In this document: one piece after another, positions 1-5,895 of the stretch
How the letters are laid out: the number at the start of each line of letters is the position of its first letter
Position numbering within the stretch: position 1 is the stretch's first letter
NCBI GenBank assembly: GCA_018065225.1
Contig: JAGHTS010000179.1
Span: forward strand, 1-14,540
Source of the DNA: Candidatus Phascolarctobacterium caballi
GTDB taxonomy: Bacteria; Bacillota; Negativicutes; Acidaminococcales; Acidaminococcaceae
Direction of reading: 5' to 3'
Length of the DNA stretch: 14,540 nucleotides
The notes under the pieces: model-generated
Seen by the model: only the letters and a program-made list of their open reading frames with translations
Database searches by the model: none
Told to the model about the DNA's origin: nothing
Position numbers and translations under genes: made by a program

Positions 1-60
1 TGTGCAGACCCTGATTATGAAGGATTGTGTCATTGTTTATTGTATTATAAGGAAAAGTAA
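1..60 (+). CDS. Ferredoxin-thioredoxin reductase catalytic chain, C-terminal end (partial)
   Basis: Frame 1 is open from the window edge to a TAA at 58-60 and encodes the last 19 residues of a protein. They start with a Cys, then exactly eight residues, then Cys-His-Cys, a hydrophobic stretch (LLYY) and the stop. The FTR catalytic chain family has the signature CPC-X16-CPC-X8-CHC close to its C-terminus followed by a hydrophobic segment, so spacing, CHC triad and position all match the last part of that motif. FTR uses a 4Fe-4S cluster next to an active-site disulfide to pass ferredoxin electrons to thioredoxin in the cytoplasm. A thioredoxin gene begins two bases after this stop, as expected for an enzyme and its substrate. 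Only the tail is visible, so the first CPC and the fold cannot be checked, nor whether it is a stand-alone or fused form. Confidence 0.7.
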   Translation, partial: CADPDYEGLCHCLLYYKEK

Positions 61-62
61 TT

Positions 63-452
63 ATGAAAAAATATATTTTATGTCTGATGCTTTTATTAAG
101 CGTATCTATGTCGGGCTTTGCACAGGGAGGTGAAAATATGGAGATTGTAATTACCAAAGAAAACTTTAAGCAGGAAGTACTGGAATCAAAATTGCCGGTA
201 CTGGTAGATTTTTTTGCTACATGGTGCGGGCCGTGTAAAATGTTGGCTCCGACTTTGGAAGAGTTTGCCAATGAAAACGCAGGTAAGATTGTGGTGGGCA
301 AATGTGATATTGACCAACAGCAGGAATTGGCAAATGAATACAAAATTGAAGTGGTGCCGACACTTATTGCCTTCAAAAATGGCAGGCAAATTAATATTAC
401 CCGCGGTTTGTGCAGTAAAAAACAATTAGCGGATTTGTTTAAGGAGGAATAA
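63..452 (+). CDS. Thioredoxin with N-terminal signal peptide and internal cytosolic start
   Basis: Thioredoxin-fold dithiol oxidoreductase. The active site WCGPC is at residues 54-58 (Cys55, Cys58), and the cis-proline loop VVPT is at 97-100. From the ATG at 63 the protein is 129 aa and begins with a convincing signal peptide: two lysines, a hydrophobic core at residues 4-16 and a likely signal peptidase site after SGFA (residue 20). A second ATG at 138 (Met26) would give a 104-aa protein, the classic length of cytosolic thioredoxin. Both starts have ribosome binding sites: AAGGA at 49-53 for the first, and a stronger GGAGGTG at 126-132 for the second. The gene sits directly behind an FTR-type reductase tail and overlaps the flavin reductase start by one base (TAATG). 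Non-family cysteines are at 7, 81 and 117. The family call is secure; which form is made, or both, is not shown. Confidence 0.93.
   Translation: MKKYILCLMLLLSVSMSGFAQGGENMEIVITKENFKQEVLESKLPVLVDFFATWCGPCKMLAPTLEEFANENAGKIVVGKCDIDQQQELANEYKIEVVPTLIAFKNGRQINITRGLCSKKQLADLFKEE
125..140 (+). promoter_or_regulatory. Internal ribosome binding site and start codon inside the thioredoxin gene
   Basis: GGGAGGTG at 125-132 is followed by five bases and ATG at 138. This is a near-ideal Shine-Dalgarno site and better than the one serving the upstream start. Read in frame, the same bases encode the residues just after the predicted signal peptidase cut, so the translation signal lies exactly at the junction between leader and mature thioredoxin. 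Confidence 0.7.
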
Positions 453-931
453 TGCAGAATTTTTTATTTAACAAAATTGCCAGTGGGGTTTATATGTTGG
501 GGACTTGTGATGGAAATAAACGCAATGCCTGTGTTATTGACAGTTGTATGCATGTCACTTTTCAACCGGCACGGGTGGCAATTTCCGTGTTAAAAACCAA
601 TTTAACAACTGAAATGATACAAAAATCAGGGGTGTTTTCCTTATCTGTTTTTGACAGAAGTGTGCAAATTGAAACTATTGCCCGTTTCGGGTTTCAGAGT
701 GGTCGTAATGCAGATAAATTTGGTGGGTTTGAATGTCCTTCAGACAGCAATGGTTGCCCTTATCTTAAAGAACAGGTTTGTGGCATGTTAAGTGCCAAAG
801 TTATCAGTGCTATTGATATGGGTACGCATTTATTATTTGTAGGTGAAGTGCAAAATGCGGAAGTATTTAGTAACAGGGCACCGGAATTGTTTACGGAATA
901 CCAAAGGGAACTTAACAGCCAGCCAAATTAA
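452..931 (+). CDS. Flavin reductase-like FMN-binding protein
   Basis: A 159-aa protein resembling the flavin reductase-like domain found in flavoredoxins and in the N-terminal part of high-molecular-weight rubredoxins. Family-like segments include NACVIDS at residues 25-31, the SGVFSLSVFD strand near 59-68 and FGFQSGRNADKFGG at 79-92. Such proteins bind FMN and shuttle electrons from ferredoxin, rubredoxin or NAD(P)H in anaerobes. Six cysteines (19, 27, 32, 95, 102, 110) are many for this size. There is no C-terminal rubredoxin, and the usual YAYY-type end is diverged. The start overlaps the thioredoxin stop, with AAGGAGG at 441-447 as its binding site, so translation is likely coupled. The neighbours suggest a role in thiol or peroxide defence, but the electron donor cannot be read from sequence. 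Confidence 0.85.
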   Translation: MQNFLFNKIASGVYMLGTCDGNKRNACVIDSCMHVTFQPARVAISVLKTNLTTEMIQKSGVFSLSVFDRSVQIETIARFGFQSGRNADKFGGFECPSDSNGCPYLKEQVCGMLSAKVISAIDMGTHLLFVGEVQNAEVFSNRAPELFTEYQRELNSQPN

Positions 932-956
932 TGAGATAAGATTGAATGGGATTGCT

Positions 957-1379
957 ATGACTTGTTTAAGCAGACAGGAATTATGCAAAAAATTACGGGA
1001 TAATGGTTATAAGGTAACACCTCAGCGTTTGGCGATATATGAGGAGTTGGCAGGAACTGACAGCCACCCCACAGCAGAAGCTTTGTTTAAAAAATTGCAG
1101 AGGAACAATCCTTATATGAGTTTTGCCACGATATATAAAGCAATGGGCATATTAGTAAAAATTGGAGCTGTGCGGATGTTAAATACAGGCGAAACAAGTT
1201 CCCGTTACGATGCCCGTATGGATGAACATTATCATGTGCAATGTACATGTTGTGGCAGGGTCTATGATATTTTTGATTTGCCAACAGAAAAATTAACACA
1301 GGCAGTCACAAAGCAAAGCGGTGTGAAAATTCAAAATTCAGATTTTTATTTTTATGGCATTTGTAAAAATTGCCAATAA
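957..1379 (+). CDS. perR: PerR-type peroxide-responsive Fur family repressor
   Basis: A 140-aa Fur-family metalloregulator. An N-terminal winged helix covers about residues 5-80 and a dimerisation domain follows. With Met at 957 as residue 1, every metal residue known from Bacillus subtilis PerR falls at the same number: His37 (in HPTA), Asp85, His91 and His93 (HYH) and Asp104 for the regulatory Fe/Mn site, and Cys96, Cys99, Cys136, Cys139 for the structural zinc. This favours PerR over Fur or Zur and also supports this start, although the binding site before it is weak. PerR represses peroxide-defence genes until iron-catalysed histidine oxidation inactivates it. The gene follows the thioredoxin and flavin reductase genes in an apparent operon; an upstream in-frame extension into the flavin reductase is rejected. 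A PerR-box-like sequence at 12192-12206 is a plausible target. Confidence 0.87.
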   Translation: MTCLSRQELCKKLRDNGYKVTPQRLAIYEELAGTDSHPTAEALFKKLQRNNPYMSFATIYKAMGILVKIGAVRMLNTGETSSRYDARMDEHYHVQCTCCGRVYDIFDLPTEKLTQAVTKQSGVKIQNSDFYFYGICKNCQ

Positions 1380-1410
1380 AAAATCCTCCGTAATTACGGA
1401 GGATTTTTTA
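1377..1410. terminator. Bidirectional rho-independent terminator, perfect palindrome
   Basis: All 34 bases form a perfect inverted repeat centred between 1393 and 1394, beginning inside the perR stop codon. The GC core TCCTCCG pairs with CGGAGGA, flanked by six A on the left and six T on the right, so it can act as an intrinsic terminator in both directions. It lies between the convergent perR and uraA genes. Confidence 0.93.
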
Positions 1411-1444
1411 ATACATATTAAGCAAAATGATCAAATTTATCAGT

Positions 1445-2677
1445 TTACGTATTAATTCTGAATATTCTGAATAATAGCCCCATAATAATTGCGACTAAAG
1501 TTGCCAAAACCATACCTTGTACAGAAAATGCACCGAACGCAATTTTGGCACCGGACAAACCTACAGTCATAATTACTGCTGTCATAATCAAATTACTTGA
1601 TTTACTGTAATCCACATGACTGTCAACCAAAATGCGAAAACCACTGGCCGCAATAACACCAAACAGCAAAATACAAATTCCACCCATAACCGGGACAGGG
1701 ATGGAACGGATAAGTGCCGCCAATTTACCGACAAAACTTAATAAAATGGCAAAGCAGGCAGCACCACCAATAACCCATGTGCTGTACACTCTGGTAATAG
1801 CCATTACACCGATATTTTCACCATAAGTGGTATTTGGCGTGGCACCGGCAAACCCGGAGATGACATTGCTTAATCCGTCTGCGAACAAGGAACGTGCCAA
1901 TCCCGGCTCTTTTAACAAATCACGATTGACGATATTTCCTGTTACAGCCAAATGCCCGATATGCTCTGCCAAAACCACTAAGGCGGCAGGAGCAATAATC
2001 ATAATGGCATTAATATTGAAAGTTGGGGCATAAAATTGCGGCAGTTGCAACCAAGGTGCGGCGGCTACGCTGGCAAAATCAACAATGCCTAAAACTGCCG
2101 CAAAAATATAACCGCAAACTACACCTACCAAAATAGGGATAATGCTTAAAAATCCTTTGAAAGCAACCGAGCCAATCACTCCCACTGCCAATGTGAATAA
2201 AGAAACCATAACATTATTAAAATTAAACTCGCCGGTCAAACCTGCCATACCTGCAGCAACTGGAGCTAATTCCAACCCGATAATGGCAACGATGGCACCC
2301 ATGGCGGCTGGTGGGAAAATAATATCAATCCAGCGTGTACCGACATAATGGATAATGATGCTGAATAATATGAATAGCAGTCCGAAAACAATGAACCCTG
2401 ATTGTGCGGCATCATAACCATACTGGCTGATAATAAGTAACACGGGACTAATAAAAGCAAATGACGACCCCAAATAGGAAGGTATTTTTCCTTTGGTCAG
2501 AAAAATGTACAACAATGTACCGATACCATTCATAAACAAACAAATGGTGGGGTCAACTTTAAAGAGAAACGGTACTAAAACTGTTGAGCCGAACATGGCA
2601 AACAGATGTTGCAGACTTAAAGGGATATTCATTAAGAGTGGCGGCTTTTCCTCCACCTGAATAATTTTTCTTTCCAT
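1445..2677 (-). CDS. uraA: Uracil permease (NCS2 family, UraA-like)
   Basis: A 410-aa polytopic inner-membrane protein that imports uracil, probably with protons, for pyrimidine salvage. It closely resembles Escherichia coli UraA along its length: PPLL..IPLSLQHLFAMFG at residues 12-30, GKIPSYLGSSFAFISPVLL at 63-81, FPPAAMGAIVAIIGLELA at 121-138 and TTYGENIGVMAITRVYSTW at 283-301. The two glutamates known to bind uracil in E. coli UraA (241 and 290) correspond to Glu238 in AEHIGHL and Glu287 in YGENIG. The start is preceded by GAGG five bases away. It lies 15 bp behind the carbonic anhydrase-like gene and probably shares its promoter. Nothing like a pyrimidine-responsive attenuator was seen in the short spacer. 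Confidence 0.96.
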   Translation of the reverse strand: MERKIIQVEEKPPLLMNIPLSLQHLFAMFGSTVLVPFLFKVDPTICLFMNGIGTLLYIFLTKGKIPSYLGSSFAFISPVLLIISQYGYDAAQSGFIVFGLLFILFSIIIHYVGTRWIDIIFPPAAMGAIVAIIGLELAPVAAGMAGLTGEFNFNNVMVSLFTLAVGVIGSVAFKGFLSIIPILVGVVCGYIFAAVLGIVDFASVAAAPWLQLPQFYAPTFNINAIMIIAPAALVVLAEHIGHLAVTGNIVNRDLLKEPGLARSLFADGLSNVISGFAGATPNTTYGENIGVMAITRVYSTWVIGGAACFAILLSFVGKLAALIRSIPVPVMGGICILLFGVIAASGFRILVDSHVDYSKSSNLIMTAVIMTVGLSGAKIAFGAFSVQGMVLATLVAIIMGLLFRIFRINT

Positions 2678-2692
2678 TTTTACCTCAATTTA

Positions 2693-3250
2693 TCAAACAA
2701 TTTTTCCGCCGGTATACTCCACCCCGTCATCTAATTTTGGGTCAAGAATACCATAACGGGTTGCCCACAAATATTTATATTTTACTGCTTGATTGTGGAT
2801 ATTTTCCAGATTGCTTTCATCTAATTTTTTAATAATTTTGGCAGGGACACCTGCTACTAAGGAAAAAGGCGGTACAACTGTATTTTTAGTAACAACAGCA
2901 CCTGCGGCAACAATGGAACCGCGACCGATAACAGCACCGTCTAATACTGTGCTGTGCATACCGATTAAAACATGGTCTTCCACAGTGCAGGCGTGCAATA
3001 AAGCACAATGCCCGACAGTAACGTAATCACCTACAATACAAGGAAAATCATCTGCCACGTGCAATACACTATTATCCTGGATATTGGAGTATTTGCCAAC
3101 ACGGATAGAGTTAACATCACCGCGGATGGAAACATTGGGCCACACACTGGCATAATCGTCAATTTCTACTTTCCCCATCAAAGTTGCAGTATTAAAGCAA
3201 TACGCTTTTGGGCTGACTTTTGGGAAATTTTTTTCAAATGGGAACAACAT
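2693..3250 (-). CDS. Gamma-carbonic anhydrase-like left-handed beta-helix protein
   Basis: A 185-aa protein built of hexapeptide repeats, in the gamma-carbonic anhydrase/YrdA group. The three metal-binding histidines expected for the family are visible: His64 in SVLH, then His81 and His86 in GHCALLH. The conserved SIRGD strand at residues 41-45 supplies the Arg and Asp of the trimer interface. After them come [16 protein letters not shown] and the GVPAK turn near 134-138. The extra His99, where many relatives have Gly, is a variation. A reading from a TTG at 3268 is possible, but the ATG at 3250 has GAGGTG at a good distance and is chosen. It is the first gene of a two-gene unit with uraA. 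Many YrdA-like proteins have no proven carbonic anhydrase activity, so the substrate is not certain. Confidence 0.88.
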   Translation of the reverse strand: MLFPFEKNFPKVSPKAYCFNTATLMGKVEIDDYASVWPNVSIRGDVNSIRVGKYSNIQDNSVLHVADDFPCIVGDYVTVGHCALLHACTVEDHVLIGMHSTVLDGAVIGRGSIVAAGAVVTKNTVVPPFSLVAGVPAKIIKKLDESNLENIHNQAVKYKYLWATRYGILDPKLDDGVEYTGGKIV

Positions 3251-3270
3251 TGTTATCACCTCTTTCAAAA

Positions 3271-3292
3271 AATTTTATAAGAATTTTATAAG
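3271..3292. repeat. Tandem 11-bp direct repeat in the divergent promoter region
   Basis: AATTTTATAAG occurs twice head to tail without a mismatch (3271-3281 and 3282-3292). The right copy contains the predicted -10 element of the leftward promoter and the left copy covers its likely transcription start. It could be a regulator site or a duplication that created a second -10-like sequence. Confidence 0.75.
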
Positions 3293-3311
3293 ATTTCTAA
3301 TAGGATGTCAA
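3283..3311 (-). promoter_or_regulatory. Promoter of the carbonic anhydrase-like/uraA unit
   Basis: Read on the - strand there is a perfect TTGACA -35 (3311-3306), a 17-nt spacer and TAAAAT as -10 (3288-3283), upstream of the start codon at 3250. This matches a sigma-A type promoter in five of six -10 bases. Confidence 0.75.
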
Positions 3312-3333
3312 ACTGATATATATATGGTATAAT
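3305..3333 (+). promoter_or_regulatory. Promoter of the long CYTH-to-TM2 operon
   Basis: TGGTATAAT (3325-3333) is an extended -10 with a perfect TATAAT. ATGTCA at 3305-3310 is a 4/6 -35 match at 17-nt spacing. Its -35 overlaps the perfect -35 of the opposite promoter, so polymerase binding in the two directions should compete. The predicted transcription start is near 3340. Confidence 0.75.
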
Positions 3334-3366
3334 TATTTATAAAATGGGAGAGTGTTTTGCTTTACA

Positions 3367-3945
3367 ATGGAGATAGAATTAAAAGTTGTTTTAACGGAAG
3401 AAAATTTACAAAAATTATTAAATAGTGAGTTGTTTATTAGAGGGATAGTGCCAAATTCAGAACAAGTATTGTTGTTGACAAGCAATTATTATGACACAGA
3501 TGATTTTGCTTTACATACCAAAGGGGAGGTATATCGGGTACGGATTACAGAATTTGCTGACGGACATAAAGAGTATGAATCTACAACCAAGCGTACTTTA
3601 AAAAACAATGGCGGTTTGGCAGAGCGTGAAGAAATTAATGTTAAACAGAATGATGAAAAACCATGTTATGCTAATGTGAAAAAAATTTTTGCCACAGAAG
3701 TTACACGAAAAATTTTGCTGTTAAAATATAATAATGCTTTATTTGAAATGGCAATAGATAAGGGCAGAATTGTGGCTGCCAATGGCAAAACAGACCCTAT
3801 AGATGAAGTAGAGTTTGAAATAAAAAAAGGAACAACAGAAGATTTACAGAAATTGCGTGTGGAATTGCAAAAAATAGTTCCGTTACAGGAAGAAGCACGC
3901 AGTAAATATGCCAGAGGTTTGGCATTGGTGGGAAAGATAAAATGA
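3367..3945 (+). CDS. CYTH domain protein, probable inorganic triphosphatase/adenylate cyclase-like
   Basis: A 192-aa single-domain protein of the CYTH superfamily (triphosphate tunnel metalloenzymes). It begins with the diagnostic ExExK signature, Glu2-Glu4-Lys6 in MEIELK. It also has YYDT at residues 41-44, the basic pair Arg57 and Arg59, the acidic strand DEVEFEI at 146-152 that binds metal in relatives, and RSKYARG at 178-184. Family members hydrolyse tripolyphosphate or thiamine triphosphate or act as cyclases; the bacterial single-domain proteins are most often triphosphatases, but the substrate here is unknown. The start is uncertain: a GTG at 3352 adds five residues but sits against the GGGAG, while the chosen ATG is about 14 bases downstream of it. 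The ATG places ExExK at the very N-terminus as usual. It overlaps acpS by four bases (ATGA). Confidence 0.88.
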   Translation: MEIELKVVLTEENLQKLLNSELFIRGIVPNSEQVLLLTSNYYDTDDFALHTKGEVYRVRITEFADGHKEYESTTKRTLKNNGGLAEREEINVKQNDEKPCYANVKKIFATEVTRKILLLKYNNALFEMAIDKGRIVAANGKTDPIDEVEFEIKKGTTEDLQKLRVELQKIVPLQEEARSKYARGLALVGKIK

Positions 3946-4318
3946 TTGGCGGTATTGGATGTGATTTATGCGCCATTGAGCGTATGGAAAAGGCAGTGGC
4001 AAAAAAAGGGTTTCTTGAACGGGTGTTTACCGTGCAGGAGCAGGAGTATTGCGAGAAAAGGTTAGCCCACAAATACGCTTCTTTGGCAGGACGGTTTGCG
4101 GCAAAGGAAGCGGTGCTGAAAGCATTGGTACAGGCTTGCGTGGTGGGAAGTTGCAAGAAATAGAGGTCGTTACAGATAAATTGGGAAAACCGTCAATACG
4201 GTTGTTTGGTTATTTTCAAAAATTAGCGGAACAACTTGGAGTTGTAAATTGGCATTTGAGTTTGACTCATGAGCAAGGATATGCAGCAGCGTTTGTTGTA
4301 ATGGAGGTGGAGAAATGA
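3942..4318 (+). pseudogene. acpS: Holo-[acyl-carrier-protein] synthase, reading frame broken by one-base deletion
   Basis: AcpS moves 4'-phosphopantetheine from CoA to acyl carrier protein for fatty acid synthesis. The first frame gives [16 protein letters not shown], then FLERVFT, YCEKR and [15 protein letters not shown], which are standard AcpS motifs with the metal-binding Asp8 and the Glu of AAKEA. After the codons for KAL it leaves the family and stops at 4163. The remainder of AcpS ([34 protein letters not shown]) continues in another frame to the TGA at 4318. Adding one G to the GG at 4127-4128 restores a 125-aa protein of normal length. No slippery heptamer is visible. Since AcpS is usually essential and the gene lies intact in an operon, a sequencing or assembly indel is the leading explanation, a true mutation the other. 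The start overlaps the CYTH stop and the end overlaps the next start. Confidence 0.9.
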
Positions 4319-5883
4319 AACTTACAGATGTGAGGTCAATGCAAAATATAGACAAGAATATGGGGGATAGCGGCGTGCCGGAAATTATCCCGATGGAACA
4401 TGCGGGCAAGGCAATCGCGGATGTGGCGGCAGAATTATTGGAAGACAAAGAAAAAGTAGTTGTGCTTTGTGGTAAAGGGAATAATGGCGGCGACGGTTTT
4501 TGTGCTGCCCGTTGGTTATTGAATTATGGGAAAAAAGTCAAATGCTTTGGTATGGGATTAAGCAAAAATGAAGCGTTGACTGAATATGGGATGCTGGCAG
4601 ACAGCGGAGTAGAAATTATCACTATGAATACTCAGGCGGATTTAGATTATTGCAAAATGAGTATGGCACAGGCAGATTTGATAATAGATGCTTTGTTGGG
4701 TACTGGACTTGATGGGGAATTGGCTGGAGATTATATAGAGGTGTGTGACATTATTAATAATGCAACTTGTACTGTTTTAAGCGTGGATGTACCAACAGGG
4801 ATTAATGCTGATAATGGATATGTTGCGGAACATGCCGTAAAGGCAGATGTGACAGTGACTTTGGCACGGGTTAAAGTGGGGATGTTATTGTATCCTGCAC
4901 GGGAATATGTGGGCGAGTTATTGGTTGCTGATATTGGATTCCCGCCAAAACTGTTGGCTATGGACAAGAGCAGTTACTATTTGGCAGATAAAAAGATGTT
5001 GAGTGATTTGTTGCCGGTTAGGGCGAATGATGCGCATAAAGGTGATAACGGCAGGGTAACGGTCGTGGCAGGTTCAACAGGTTATGTAGGTGCAGCTGCT
5101 TTGTGTACCAAAGGGGCAGTTAAGAGCGGAGCAGGATTGGTAACACTTTTAACTCCTGCATCATCCAGTCAGATTTTGGCAATGAAACTGGACGAAGAAA
5201 TGGTACGACCATTGGATGAAATGGAGAATGGCGGTTTGGCAGAAAGTGCAGTTAAACAGATTACAGATTTTGATAGCAGTGTGTTAGCAATAGGACCGGG
5301 ATTGGGAACAAGTGAAAACACAATGAATCAAGTAAGGGAAGTTATTAAAACTGCAACTGTACCTATGGTTATTGATGCCGATGCTTTGACAGCATTGGCA
5401 GGACATATTGATTGTTTGCTTAACAACAAAACCTCCAAAGTATTAACACCACACGCAGGAGAATTTTCACGTTTGACAGGTTTGAGTGTCAAAGAAATAA
5501 ATGCTAACCGTTTAGAATTAGCAATTAAATATGCAAAAAAATGGAGTGTGGTTTTGCTTTTGAAAGGGGCACCTACTATTGTGGCAATGCCAAATGGAGC
5601 AGGTTATTTGGTTAATAGCGGTAGCAGTTCTATGGCAACTGGTGGCAGTGGTGATGTGTTGACAGGAGTAATTGCAGGTTTGATTGCTCAAGGATTAGAT
5701 ACAGAAACAGCAGCAATTTGCGGGGCATATTTACATGGGTTGGCAGGCACTATGGCAACTGCCGGTAATCCCGGATTGGCAGCAGGGGAAATTGCCATGA
5801 ATATACCCAATGCTTGGCAGGAAGTTTTTGAAAATGATACAGAAGACATGTTCACTAACAGGGCGGTTTGCAGGGTACAATAA
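4315..5883 (+). CDS. nnrD: Bifunctional NAD(P)H-hydrate epimerase / ADP-dependent dehydratase
   Basis: A 522-aa cytosolic metabolite-repair enzyme that converts hydrated NADH and NADPH back to the normal cofactors. The N-terminal YjeF_N/NnrE epimerase domain (about 1-215) shows MEHAG at 27-31, GKGNNGGDGF at 53-62, DALLGTGLDG at 125-134 and SVDVPTGINADNG at 156-168. The C-terminal ribokinase-fold NnrD dehydratase domain (about 225-510) shows HKGDNGRVTVVAGS at 241-254, IGPGLGTSE at 326-334, VIDADALTAL at 352-361, LTPHAGEF at 377-384 and SSMATGGSGDVLTG at 438-451. Length and domain order are those of standard bacterial fusions. GGAGG at 4302-4306 precedes the start, which overlaps the acpS stop; the acpS-nnrD pair is common in Bacillota. 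Confidence 0.95.
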   Translation: MKLTDVRSMQNIDKNMGDSGVPEIIPMEHAGKAIADVAAELLEDKEKVVVLCGKGNNGGDGFCAARWLLNYGKKVKCFGMGLSKNEALTEYGMLADSGVEIITMNTQADLDYCKMSMAQADLIIDALLGTGLDGELAGDYIEVCDIINNATCTVLSVDVPTGINADNGYVAEHAVKADVTVTLARVKVGMLLYPAREYVGELLVADIGFPPKLLAMDKSSYYLADKKMLSDLLPVRANDAHKGDNGRVTVVAGSTGYVGAAALCTKGAVKSGAGLVTLLTPASSSQILAMKLDEEMVRPLDEMENGGLAESAVKQITDFDSSVLAIGPGLGTSENTMNQVREVIKTATVPMVIDADALTALAGHIDCLLNNKTSKVLTPHAGEFSRLTGLSVKEINANRLELAIKYAKKWSVVLLLKGAPTIVAMPNGAGYLVNSGSSSMATGGSGDVLTGVIAGLIAQGLDTETAAICGAYLHGLAGTMATAGNPGLAAGEIAMNIPNAWQEVFENDTEDMFTNRAVCRVQ

Positions 5884-5895
5884 TAAGGAGATAGG

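Noticed and set aside
36..50. Possible PerR half-site before thioredoxin
   Set aside because: Only the right half (ATTATAA) matches and it lies in the coding end of the reductase gene, without a promoter.
843..956. N-terminal extension of PerR into the flavin reductase gene
   Set aside because: The added residues are unlike the Fur family, and starting at 957 gives exact agreement of all metal-residue positions with Bacillus subtilis PerR.
3327..3341. A second PerR-box-like sequence
   Set aside because: Only about 11 of 15 bases match and the right half is broken; the match comes from the AT-rich -10 region.
4121..4160. Programmed -1 frameshift in acpS
   Set aside because: No XXXYYYZ slippery heptamer is present at GCATTGGTA, and the hairpin downstream is only 5 bp with a 13-nt loop; a plain indel is simpler.
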